A stretch of 64,000 bases of DNA from Engelhardtia mirabilis (GTDB lineage Bacteria; Planctomycetota; UBA1135; GCA-002686595), in assembly GCF_007748095.1 (NCBI RefSeq), contig NZ_CP036287.1, positions 2,542,001 to 2,606,000 of the forward strand, in the 5' to 3' direction. Shown in pieces: positions 26,532 through 34,089 of this stretch. The translations under genes were made by a program, and so were the position numbers. The notes under the pieces were generated by a model. The model was not told the DNA's origin. It searched no databases and worked only from the letters and a program-made list of their open reading frames with translations. How positions within the stretch are numbered: position 1 is the first letter of the stretch; every line of letters begins with the position of its first letter.

Positions 26532-27875
26532 TCAGTGGCCGGCGATCGCGCCGCTCGCCGCTGCACCGAGGGCGAAGCCGACCGGTCCGAGCAGCCAGGC
26601 CCAGGGGCGCGTGCGCGCGAAGCTGGGCGCGTGTACGGCCAATACCGCCGCGCTGGCTACGGCAACCGCGATCTCCGTGCCCAGGGTCGCGATCGCCGCG
26701 CCCTCGTGTCCGTACATCGGCACCAGGATCCCGTTGCCGACGACGTTGAGAGCCAAGGCGCCCACGGCGATCATCAACACGAACTTGGGCCGCCCGAGGG
26801 AGACCACCGCGGTCAAGAGCGTCGCGCCGGCGTAGACCGCCGCGGTCGCGCCCAGGAGCCACTGCAAGCTCGCCGTGGCAGCGCCGAAGGGCTCGCCGAA
26901 CAGACCCTCCAGGATCGGGCGCGCCAGGGGCAGGGCCAGGCCACAGCCCAGGCCGGCGATCGCGCTCAGCGGCTGTCCCAGTCGCGCGGCCGCGACGCCC
27001 AGGTCGCCCGCCGCTCGCCGACGAGTGAGCCAGGGCAGGCCGGTCAGGGACGCGTACTGCGCCACCATGATCAGGAACGACATGACCCGGACCGCTGCGT
27101 TGTAGCGGCCCAGCTCCACCGTGCCGTCGATGGCCCGCACGAAGACGTTGTCCACGTAGAAGTAGGCCTGCTGCGCGATCAGCGCGATGCCGAGGGGCCA
27201 GGCCTCGGCGAAGACGCCCCGCGCCGGTTGGATCGCGATGGTCGGCTTCGGCAACAGGGGCCAGGCGGCGCGGTGCAGCAACAGGTTGGCCAGGGCCGAG
27301 CCGGCCGCGGTCGCCGCCAGGTAGGCGCCGGGGGTCTCCACGTCGAAGGCCAGCAGCGCGAACACGGCCACGAGGCGAAAGGTCGCCGCCGCCGCGCGGA
27401 TCGCCACCGGGATGCCCCAGGCGAGCCTGTTCTTGAACACCGTCGCCGACAGCTCCCAGACGTGGGTGAGCGGGTAGAGGGCGGCGATGGCGATGAACTG
27501 CGCGCCGGGCTCGCCGATGGCGAAGGCGAAGGTTGTGACCGCGGCGAAGCTGACCAGGGCGATCCGCAGCCGGATCGAGCGCGCGGCCTTCAGGACCGGC
27601 GCCGTGGCCCAATTGTCCGCGGCGCTGCGACGCACCGCGACCGTGCCCGTACCGAAGTCGACCAGCGCGTCGAGCAGGGCGAAGATGGCCAGGTAGAACG
27701 TGTAGCGCCCGAAGTCCTCGCCCACGAGCGCTCGGGCCAAGAGGGCCAGGGTGACGAAGGTGCAGGCGGACCCATAAAAGCGTCCGGCCACCTGCAGGGC
27801 CGTCGCGCGCCACAGGCGAGCGGGGACCGCGTCGGTCTCGGCCGCGGACTCCGAGACTCCATGGCCCTGGGGCAT
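26532..27875 (-). CDS. Wzx-type polysaccharide flippase (MATE/PST superfamily)
   Basis: A 447-residue inner-membrane protein with about twelve transmembrane segments. The N-terminal GRFYGSACTFVTLALLARALVGEDFGRYTF has the FGxYxF pattern of polysaccharide-biosynthesis (PST) flippases, and the second half repeats it around NAAVRVMSF. It would move lipid-linked sugar units across the membrane. It is the natural partner of the glycosyltransferases at 13-20 kb, although separated from them by three unrelated genes. The start at 27875 was chosen by homology; a GTG at 27911 would add 12 residues. A 358-bp gap lies upstream. Confidence 0.82.
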   Translation of the reverse strand: MPQGHGVSESAAETDAVPARLWRATALQVAGRFYGSACTFVTLALLARALVGEDFGRYTFYLAIFALLDALVDFGTGTVAVRRSAADNWATAPVLKAARSIRLRIALVSFAAVTTFAFAIGEPGAQFIAIAALYPLTHVWELSATVFKNRLAWGIPVAIRAAAATFRLVAVFALLAFDVETPGAYLAATAAGSALANLLLHRAAWPLLPKPTIAIQPARGVFAEAWPLGIALIAQQAYFYVDNVFVRAIDGTVELGRYNAAVRVMSFLIMVAQYASLTGLPWLTRRRAAGDLGVAAARLGQPLSAIAGLGCGLALPLARPILEGLFGEPFGAATASLQWLLGATAAVYAGATLLTAVVSLGRPKFVLMIAVGALALNVVGNGILVPMYGHEGAAIATLGTEIAVAVASAAVLAVHAPSFARTRPWAWLLGPVGFALGAAASGAIAGH

Positions 27876-28234
27876 CGCGGGGTCGCGCTCGATGGGGGGC
27901 GGCAGGCTCACTGCCGAGACGTTAGCGTGCGAATGTGCACGGCCGCCCCGCGAGGCTCCCAAAGGCGGTCTTGGACGAGCGACCCGACAACGGAGCGGGC
28001 ACGAAGTAGGCCGCTCGCCCGCGCGGAGCGGACGAGCGGCCCGTGAAGGAGAAGGGCCGGCGACAGGCCTGACACCCTTCAACTTCGTCCTGGAGCCGTC
28101 GCCCCCCGCGTCGACCCCAGGATTCTCGTATCGGGCCTTACGCCCAGTCGCCGGGCCCGTGACCGCGGACCTGCATCTGCTGCGCCGGCGGTCGCAAGTT
28201 CGCGCGCCGCCGGCTGATAACATCCGCCGCGCCC
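27876..28234. other. divergent intergenic gap
   Basis: Between the flippase and the unknown secreted protein. It contains a TAACAT at 28218-28223, 11 bp before the ATG of the plus-strand gene, which may be a -10. I see no gene, RNA or strong repeat here. Confidence 0.4.
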
Positions 28235-30031
28235 ATGCCGACCACCTTCTGGATGCTGCTCGCCCTGGCCACGACGCTGCCCCAGGGACCGCCGACCCCG
28301 CAGCCCGGGGGACCGACCGCACAGGTGTCGGTGTTGTGTAACGGTGCTTTCGATGAGACAGCACCCGGCGGCGATCAGCGCCTGCCCTGGTGGCGCGTCA
28401 TCGCGGGCACGCCGCGCATCGAGACCGACGTGGCCGGCTCGGCCCTGGTGACCGCGGCCGGCGAGATCGTGCAGCAGCCCCTGCCGGCCATGGCCGGGGG
28501 CGAGTTGGTCATCCGCGGCCGACTGCACGGAGTCGGCACTCTGACCCTGATCGACGGCCTGGGCGGCTCGGCCAGCGAGACCTGGGACGGACCGGGGGAC
28601 GAGGGCTTCGAGTTCGAGGTGCGCGCCTCGGACCTGGCCTCCGGACTGATGCGTGCGGTCGAGCCGCGCTTCGTGCTGCAGCTCGCCGGCGGCGACCCCC
28701 TGGTGCCGGGCGGGCAGGCGCGCTGGAGCGAGCTCTCCGCCCGGGCGACCTTCCCCTGTCCGACCGAGGACGACTTGCGATCCGAGATCCTCGGCCTACT
28801 GGAGTGGAGCTTCGACGAGCACCTCTCCCGCAGTCTCGACGACCTGGGTCCGCGGCCGACGGCCTTCGTGGCCCGCGAATTCGACGTCGACACGGGCGAG
28901 CCCGTCGGGGCGCCCATGGGTCGCGTCACCTTCCATCCCCTCTACGGCCAACTGCTGCGCGCCTGGGCCGTGGAGCCGCGGGCCGAGTGGGGGGCGGCTC
29001 TCGAGCGCTTCGTGCGCGACTTCCTGGAGCTGGGCCTGCACCCCGAGACCGGCTTGCCGCGCTACTGGGACCCGGTGGCCGACGTGCCCCTCGACGACGC
29101 CGGGATGGAGATCCGAGTCCACATGGACTTCCTGCTCGACGTGGCGGAGCACGGCCCCGAGGATCTGCGCGCCGACTGCCTGGCCGCGGCCACGCGCATC
29201 GGCGAGCACGTGCTGCGTGCCGGCGTGCTGCCCGACGGGAGCGTGGCCGCGCGCTACGTGCCCGGCGACGGGCGCCCGACCGGCGGCACGGTCGCGATTC
29301 GCCGGCTGGACGTGCCCTCGGTGCTGGCGCGCCTGGGCGGGATCCTGGGCGACGAGCGCTACCGGGACGTGGCGCGCGAGGCCGTGCTCGAGCTCTCCTA
29401 CGACCACTACTGGCCGGGCACCTGGGACCGCATCGACCCGGGCTTCGACGACAACTACGGCCACTACGGCGAGCGCGCCCTGGTGATGTGGGAGGCCTGG
29501 CCCGACGAGCCGGCTTTCCGGCAGTTGGCCCTGTCCGGGCTCGATCACTACGCGCCCCTGTGGCGCGACGCCCTGCGCTTTGGCGGCAACATCGCGGCCG
29601 ACCAGGTGCGCTGCTGGCGCATCGCCGCCGGCATCGCCGAGCTGGAGCCAGATCGCGCGGAGCTGGTGCGCGGTCTGCTGGCCGCCGCCGCCGACGTGCA
29701 CCTGACCGGCCAACAGACGAACGGCGGTCCGTGGATCGACGTGACGGTGGTGAACTTCGATCCCCAACGCCTGCCGGTGGGGGACACCGCGGGCGTGCCC
29801 CAGAACCTGCTCGAGGGCCTGGGCCTGGTCTACTCCGACGAGCTCGGTCGGCGCACCGAAGCAGACCGCGCGGCTTTCACCGGTGTTGTGCGCCAGACCC
29901 TCGCCAGCTTCGGCGGACCCCACGGCCTGATCGGCACCACCCGCCGCGCCGCCGCCGAGACGGGCAACCCCGCCCGCGGCTCCCTGCGACTGCACCCCGG
30001 CCTGCTCGCCATGCTCGAGCAGCTCGATTGA
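28235..30031 (+). CDS. secreted protein of unknown function, probable alpha-helical barrel
   Basis: A 598-residue exported protein. The signal peptide is short (MPTTFWMLLALATTLPQG). Residues about 35-175 look like a beta-sandwich carbohydrate-binding-like module (NGAFDE, then RLPWWRVI). From about 185 to 598 there are repeated amphipathic helices with aromatic/acidic loops (HPLYGQLLRAWAV, LPRYWDPV, FDDNYGHYGERALVMWEAWP), the look of an (alpha/alpha) toroid as in glycan lyases and hydrolases. I do not recognise the family. The last 142 codons are duplicated at 33190. The next gene starts on the overlapping TTGA. Confidence 0.75.
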   Translation: MPTTFWMLLALATTLPQGPPTPQPGGPTAQVSVLCNGAFDETAPGGDQRLPWWRVIAGTPRIETDVAGSALVTAAGEIVQQPLPAMAGGELVIRGRLHGVGTLTLIDGLGGSASETWDGPGDEGFEFEVRASDLASGLMRAVEPRFVLQLAGGDPLVPGGQARWSELSARATFPCPTEDDLRSEILGLLEWSFDEHLSRSLDDLGPRPTAFVAREFDVDTGEPVGAPMGRVTFHPLYGQLLRAWAVEPRAEWGAALERFVRDFLELGLHPETGLPRYWDPVADVPLDDAGMEIRVHMDFLLDVAEHGPEDLRADCLAAATRIGEHVLRAGVLPDGSVAARYVPGDGRPTGGTVAIRRLDVPSVLARLGGILGDERYRDVAREAVLELSYDHYWPGTWDRIDPGFDDNYGHYGERALVMWEAWPDEPAFRQLALSGLDHYAPLWRDALRFGGNIAADQVRCWRIAAGIAELEPDRAELVRGLLAAAADVHLTGQQTNGGPWIDVTVVNFDPQRLPVGDTAGVPQNLLEGLGLVYSDELGRRTEADRAAFTGVVRQTLASFGGPHGLIGTTRRAAAETGNPARGSLRLHPGLLAMLEQLD

Positions 30032-30408
30032 GCGCATCGCCCTTGTTCCAACTCGACGACCAGACCCGTCCGCCCCAAGCCGAGGCCGAAGGACCTCCCG
30101 TCGTAGAGGACGAGCACGCCCCCGCCGGCCCGATCCAGACCTTCGAAGTCCTGGTCGAGGTCGAGCGCGCGCACATGTACTACGGCCTGCACCGACCGCC
30201 ATGGAAGCGCGTCGCGCTGACGGTTCTCGGTGTCGTGCTGACCGTCGTGGGCCTACTTCTCTGGCTGACCCCGGTGCTGCCCGGCGGCTTCCTGGCCTAC
30301 ATCGGCATCCCCCTGCTCTTCGCCGCCTCCCCGCGCATCGAGTCGCGGATCCGGCGCTGGATCAAGCACCGCTTCCTTCGCCTGCGGGTGCGCTGGCGGC
30401 GGTGGCGG
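29602..30408 (+). repeat. direct repeat, copy 1 (about 0.8 kb)
   Basis: This stretch recurs at 33190-33996, exactly 3588 bp downstream. By eye there are three internal substitutions (a silent C/T, a silent G/C and one Ser/Pro change) plus one at the left edge, and no gaps. It covers the end of the unknown secreted-protein gene and nearly all of the small membrane-protein gene. Confidence 0.95.
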
Positions 30409-30438
30409 AGCCGAGCCGGGGAACGTGCGGACACCTAG
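30028..30438 (+). CDS. small PGPGW-like membrane protein, copy 1 with altered C-terminus
   Basis: A 136-residue membrane protein starting at TTG, overlapping the previous stop by 3 bp. An acidic, Pro-rich N-terminus (about 1-45) is followed by HRPPWKRVALTVLG and a hydrophobic hairpin, LLLWLTPVLPGGFLAYIGIP (about 70-90), then a basic tail of Arg-Trp repeats. The PGG loop between two membrane segments resembles the PGPGW family of uncharacterised proteins. The last ten residues (SRAGERADT and the residue before) come from the insert beyond the repeat edge and replace the single Gln that ends the second copy. Residue 4 is Ser here and Pro in copy 2. Confidence 0.7.
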   Translation: MSASPLFQLDDQTRPPQAEAEGPPVVEDEHAPAGPIQTFEVLVEVERAHMYYGLHRPPWKRVALTVLGVVLTVVGLLLWLTPVLPGGFLAYIGIPLLFAASPRIESRIRRWIKHRFLRLRVRWRRWRSRAGERADT

Positions 30439-30803
30439 GTTCGCAGAGCCTCCGAGCCGAGTGAGTCCGAATGCCGATCCTGATTCCGTCGGGTCGGGCC
30501 AGGTGCCGGCTCGACGCGCGATGAACGGTGCCGATCGAATCCAGCAGGCGGACGATCCGCCGCCTGTCGGACCGCCGTTGCGGGATGGAAGCGGAGAAGA
30601 TGGTGAGGCTCCTGAGGAACTCGAATCGGAACTCGAGCGATTCCAAGGAGCACCCGACGAGCTGTACGTCGATCGTCGGATGCTGAAGGTCCTCCCACAG
30701 GGATCCTCTGCCGCGGGTTCGGCAACCACACTTCGCAGCGCCCCTGCATCAACGAATCGACGCCTCGGAGCGGCACCAGAGTTGAAGTCGTCGGCCGCGG
30801 TCG
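30439..30803. other. left part of the lower-GC insert, no supported gene
   Basis: About 365 bp between the repeat junction and the convergent secreted-protein gene. Open frames exist on both strands, but none has a recognisable motif, ribosome site or codon bias that persuades me. It could hold decayed transposon sequence. Confidence 0.4.
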
Positions 30804-32195
30804 TTACTCGCTTCCGCAGGGAAGCATGTCGGCGTAACTCCAGCAACTACCCGTTGTGACCGTCACCTTCTCAGACCCGGTAACCCCGCCGCTGCAGATC
30901 AGCTCGTAGATGTAGTCCGTCTCGATGGGGTAGAGGTTCTTCTGACCGCACATTCCAGGATGCTGCGCTCCGGCGGACTTGGTCACTCGCATCCGCTTGG
31001 TGAACGTCGTCTTGGTCCCGACCTTCGTCGATGCTTCGAATCCGAGCTCGAGGACCTTTTGTGTCGCTGTGGCCGAGAACGAGTGTTGGGCAGCAGAATC
31101 CACCGTAACGCTGTAGGTCACCTCATTGTCAAACTGCATCGTGCCGTCGAGTGTTCCGCAGGGATCACAAAGGTAGGTCGCAGAGTCGATGGCCGGAGCG
31201 GTTCCGGTTCCGCAAGGTTTGGGGTCGATCGATAGGAGCTTCCACTCGCAGAAGTAGTGGTCGCCAAATGGATCGCCGATAGACAAGTCAGTCGAAGCCC
31301 CCGGCTCGGGAACCAGCCCCACCGACGGTCCGACTGGGAAGACCTGGAATCCTCTCACCCGATCGACTTCAACAACGACCTGGTCGCCGGCTTGGGAGTA
31401 GTCCAAGCTCTGGATCGCTGCATTGTCCCAGGCCAGCGCGCCGAGGTCGAACGACAGGGCCTCGAGGTCTCCTTGACCGGTGAAGGGCTCATCCACCCGT
31501 GCGGAGCCGAGGCTGACTCGAATCGCCTGTGGGAGCCCTCCGATGTCTACTGCGAAACCGTCCTCGTCCAGCAATACCATCCGCAATCCCGCAAGGCTCT
31601 CCTGGTAAGAGACGTCTTCGTTCGAGGTCAGGGGGTGCGAAGGCAAGAACACGTTTACGGTCGCAGAATGCGCGACAGGGGTAACTCCCAGGCGATATCT
31701 CGCGGTCCAGGTGCCCGGAGCAACTTCAACGGCGACGTTCTGTAAGAACGGTGCGCCGTCCGTGGTCTGTCCCGTGTCGTGGGAGAAGCGGAACACGCCG
31801 CCCGAAGGGCCAATGAATGGCGAGACGTACATGCTCTCCGGACACACGCGGAGCACTACGCCAGGATCGACTGCATCGATACAGGGAGTTGGGCCATGGA
31901 CTGCGACAAGCTCCACCTTGCGAAAGTGGGGCGGGTACCCCGCCGCGACCACCTCGAAGACATGGGCGCTGGCCGCGCCCATGCCAGCGGTGAGAACGCC
32001 CAGGCCATTGGGGCCGGTCGTCACGAGATCGTCAGTGGTCAAGTCGTGGATCAGCGCATTGGAGATCGGCGCACCGGAATAGCCGTCAACGACATAGACG
32101 GACAGTTCTGTGCACGACTGTGAGGCGCTTGCGGGTACGAGGCTCATGCCCAGCATGAATGTCGGGATGGCGCAGGTCGGCAACGAATAATGCAT
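30804..32195 (-). CDS. secreted protein of unknown function in the insert
   Basis: A 463-residue exported protein. The N-terminal signal peptide is followed at about 28-95 by a carboxypeptidase-regulatory-like beta domain (LSVYVVDGYSGAPISNALI). The rest has no known domain. A Cys-rich segment (YLCDPCGTLDG, about 335) precedes a long alternating Ser/Thr/Val stretch (YSVTVDSAAQHSFSATATQ, then VGTKTTFTKRMRVTKSAG), reminiscent of the amphipathic hairpins of aerolysin-type pore formers. Two more Cys pairs are at the end. Base composition is clearly lower in G/C than in the neighbours, and it sits between the direct repeats, so it was probably acquired. The pore-former idea is only a visual analogy. 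Confidence 0.65.
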   Translation of the reverse strand: MHYSLPTCAIPTFMLGMSLVPASASQSCTELSVYVVDGYSGAPISNALIHDLTTDDLVTTGPNGLGVLTAGMGAASAHVFEVVAAGYPPHFRKVELVAVHGPTPCIDAVDPGVVLRVCPESMYVSPFIGPSGGVFRFSHDTGQTTDGAPFLQNVAVEVAPGTWTARYRLGVTPVAHSATVNVFLPSHPLTSNEDVSYQESLAGLRMVLLDEDGFAVDIGGLPQAIRVSLGSARVDEPFTGQGDLEALSFDLGALAWDNAAIQSLDYSQAGDQVVVEVDRVRGFQVFPVGPSVGLVPEPGASTDLSIGDPFGDHYFCEWKLLSIDPKPCGTGTAPAIDSATYLCDPCGTLDGTMQFDNEVTYSVTVDSAAQHSFSATATQKVLELGFEASTKVGTKTTFTKRMRVTKSAGAQHPGMCGQKNLYPIETDYIYELICSGGVTGSEKVTVTTGSCWSYADMLPCGSE

Positions 32196-32742
32196 GAGAA
32201 GGTCTCGTGACAGGTCTTGGCTCGCCGGAACTCTTAGTGGAAGCCGGTGGGCACGGCGCAGGTCGTTCGGGAATGTTCAGTCGGCGAGGCGCGACGGGAA
32301 GGAGCGACGGTTGCCGAGCCTCAGAACTCCCGTGGCGCGTGCGCCCCATCCTACATTTCGGGAGCCCAGGCCCAGGCCCAGGCCCAGGCCCTGGCCCTGG
32401 GCCTATCCAATGGTTTCGGTTCGGGTTAGGGCGCCCAAGAATTCGTGCTGGAGCTCTCGGTCATGCTTCTTGTGTCGTTCGGAGCTCTATTGCCTTCGCG
32501 GCCGTGATGATTCGCCTGATTGATGCTATCGAGATGAACCGTGCGCCAGGGGTACGAGATTTGATCAACCTTGACGATTCTACAAAGGCGGGCGCGCGCT
32601 GATGAACTCGAGATCGGCGTGCCAACAGCATAGAACTCGAAGGGGTTGGGGGGCTCGGATTGAGATCGTCGCAGCCGGCGTGGGCAAGGGCCACACTCGA
32701 ACTGAGGCCGAACCAGATGCGAGTGGGGATTCCGGGTTGGAT
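32196..32742. other. middle of the lower-GC insert, no supported gene
   Basis: About 550 bp between the secreted-protein gene and the transposase remnant. It contains a run of hexamers at 32365-32400. Part of it probably is the non-coding end of the ISL3-type element. No gene is supported. Confidence 0.4.
32365..32400. repeat. hexamer repeat, CCCAGG x4 then CCCTGG x2
   Basis: Four CCCAGG units followed immediately by two CCCTGG units, which are nearly their complements, so the run can fold on itself. It is outside any gene. Confidence 0.9.
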
Positions 32743-33189
32743 GTGCGCTGACGACATGAGATCCAGCCCGTCGAAGTAGAAGTAGATCGCATTGCGGGAG
32801 TGCACCCTCAGACAGAATCCACAGGCCATGCGCTTCACGCGTTGGAGCTTGGCGTCGACCGAGTCGGCGACGCCGTCCGCCAGCCCTAGGACGACGGCGT
32901 CGAGGATGCCGCAGAAGTGCTCGCTGGCCATCCTGGCGACAAATTCGACGTGGGGCAGCCTCGACCACCTCGCCCTGGCAAGCCAGTTGCCCAAGGCCCA
33001 CTTGGTTCAGGTCTTGCTCTTGTAGGACCACAGGCCTCTCGCCGCCTCTCGGATGCTCCATGCGCGAGCGGTCTCGAGGGGCACTCTCAGCATGACCTTG
33101 AAGCTCCGGCGCGTGCTGGCGTCGAGGGTCCCGATGTTGCGGATCGAGGTGCACCTTGTGCCGACCTAGGTTCTGTCGCGCTCGGCCAT
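32743..33189 (-). pseudogene. decayed 3' end of an ISL3-type transposase
   Basis: Reading the minus strand in one frame gives about 150 residues that match the C-terminal part of ISL3 (IS204/IS1001/IS1165) transposases: ARAWSIREAARGLWSYKS, WALGNWLARARWSRLPHVEF, a degenerate form of the usual ASEGLNSKIQ (DGVADSVDAKLQ), VKRMACGF and the signature end RNAIYFYFDGLDL. Two in-frame stops (33166-33168 and 33007-33009) break it, and the catalytic N-terminal two thirds are missing. Its upstream end is cut exactly where repeat copy 2 begins. It is inactive, but marks the insert as transposon-related. Confidence 0.75.
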
Positions 33190-33619
33190 CCAAGTGCGCT
33201 GCTGGCGCATCGCCGCCGGCATCGCCGAGCTGGAGCCAGATCGCGCGGAGCTGGTGCGCGGTCTGCTGGCCGCCGCCGCCGACGTGCACCTGACCGGCCA
33301 ACAGACGAACGGTGGTCCGTGGATCGACGTGACGGTGGTCAACTTCGATCCCCAACGCCTGCCGGTGGGGGACACCGCGGGCGTGCCCCAGAACCTGCTC
33401 GAGGGCCTGGGCCTGGTCTACTCCGACGAGCTCGGTCGGCGCACCGAAGCAGACCGCGCGGCTTTCACCGGTGTTGTGCGCCAGACCCTCGCCAGCTTCG
33501 GCGGACCCCACGGCCTGATCGGCACCACCCGCCGCGCCGCCGCCGAGACGGGCAACCCCGCCCGCGGCTCCCTGCGACTGCACCCCGGCCTGCTCGCCAT
33601 GCTCGAGCAGCTCGATTGA
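33190..33619 (+). pseudogene. detached C-terminal part of the unknown secreted-protein gene
   Basis: The last 142 codons (from VRCWRIAAGIAELEPD) of the gene at 28235-30031, still in frame and ending in the same TGA, but without the N-terminal three quarters, signal peptide or promoter. It cannot be exported and is probably not expressed as a protein. Confidence 0.8.
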
Positions 33620-33996
33620 GCGCACCGCCCTTGTTCCAACTCGACGACCAGACCCGTCCGCCCCAAGCCGAGGCCGAAGGACCTCCCGTCGTAGAGGACG
33701 AGCACGCCCCCGCCGGCCCGATCCAGACCTTCGAAGTCCTGGTCGAGGTCGAGCGCGCGCACATGTACTACGGCCTGCACCGACCGCCATGGAAGCGCGT
33801 CGCGCTGACGGTTCTCGGTGTCGTGCTGACCGTCGTGGGCCTACTTCTCTGGCTGACCCCGGTGCTGCCCGGCGGCTTCCTGGCCTACATCGGCATCCCC
33901 CTGCTCTTCGCCGCCTCCCCGCGCATCGAGTCGCGGATCCGGCGCTGGATCAAGCACCGCTTCCTTCGCCTGCGGGTGCGCTGGCGGCGGTGGCGG
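33190..33996 (+). repeat. direct repeat, copy 2 (about 0.8 kb)
   Basis: Second copy of 29602-30408. Its left edge abuts the transposase remnant; its right edge runs on into the natural end of the small membrane-protein gene and then the FG-GAP gene. Confidence 0.95.
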
Positions 33997-34002
33997 CAGT
34001 AG
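33616..34002 (+). CDS. small PGPGW-like membrane protein, copy 2
   Basis: A 128-residue protein identical to copy 1 (30028) over its length, apart from Pro at residue 4 and the native ending RWRQ. It starts at the same TTG overlapping the upstream TGA. Its own promoter has been lost, unless the transposase remnant supplies one. This copy keeps the natural 3' end, so before the duplication the chromosome probably ran from the secreted-protein gene straight through this end. The hydrophobic hairpin around LTPVLPGGFLAYIG is intact. Confidence 0.65.
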   Translation: MSAPPLFQLDDQTRPPQAEAEGPPVVEDEHAPAGPIQTFEVLVEVERAHMYYGLHRPPWKRVALTVLGVVLTVVGLLLWLTPVLPGGFLAYIGIPLLFAASPRIESRIRRWIKHRFLRLRVRWRRWRQ

Positions 34003-34089
34003 CCCCAGCGGGGAGCGGCACGAGGCGCTGTCGACCGGGGAGTTCGCCATCGACCTACCGCTGGGCTCGGCGCGCGAAGGCAAGTGAGG

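Noticed and set aside
27892..28341. 150-codon open frame in the gap before the unknown secreted protein
   Set aside because: Arg/Ala/Pro-rich, no motif or ribosome site, and it overlaps the start of the supported gene.
30425..30859. Plus-strand open frame and overlapping minus-strand frames in the left part of the insert
   Set aside because: No recognisable domain, and the plus frame runs into the opposite gene's end. May be transposon debris but I cannot show it.
34019..34087. Short in-frame peptide-like stretch (LSTGEFAIDLPLGSAREGK) before the FG-GAP gene's stop
   Set aside because: Only about 20 residues with no start; could be the end of a lost gene, but too little to annotate.
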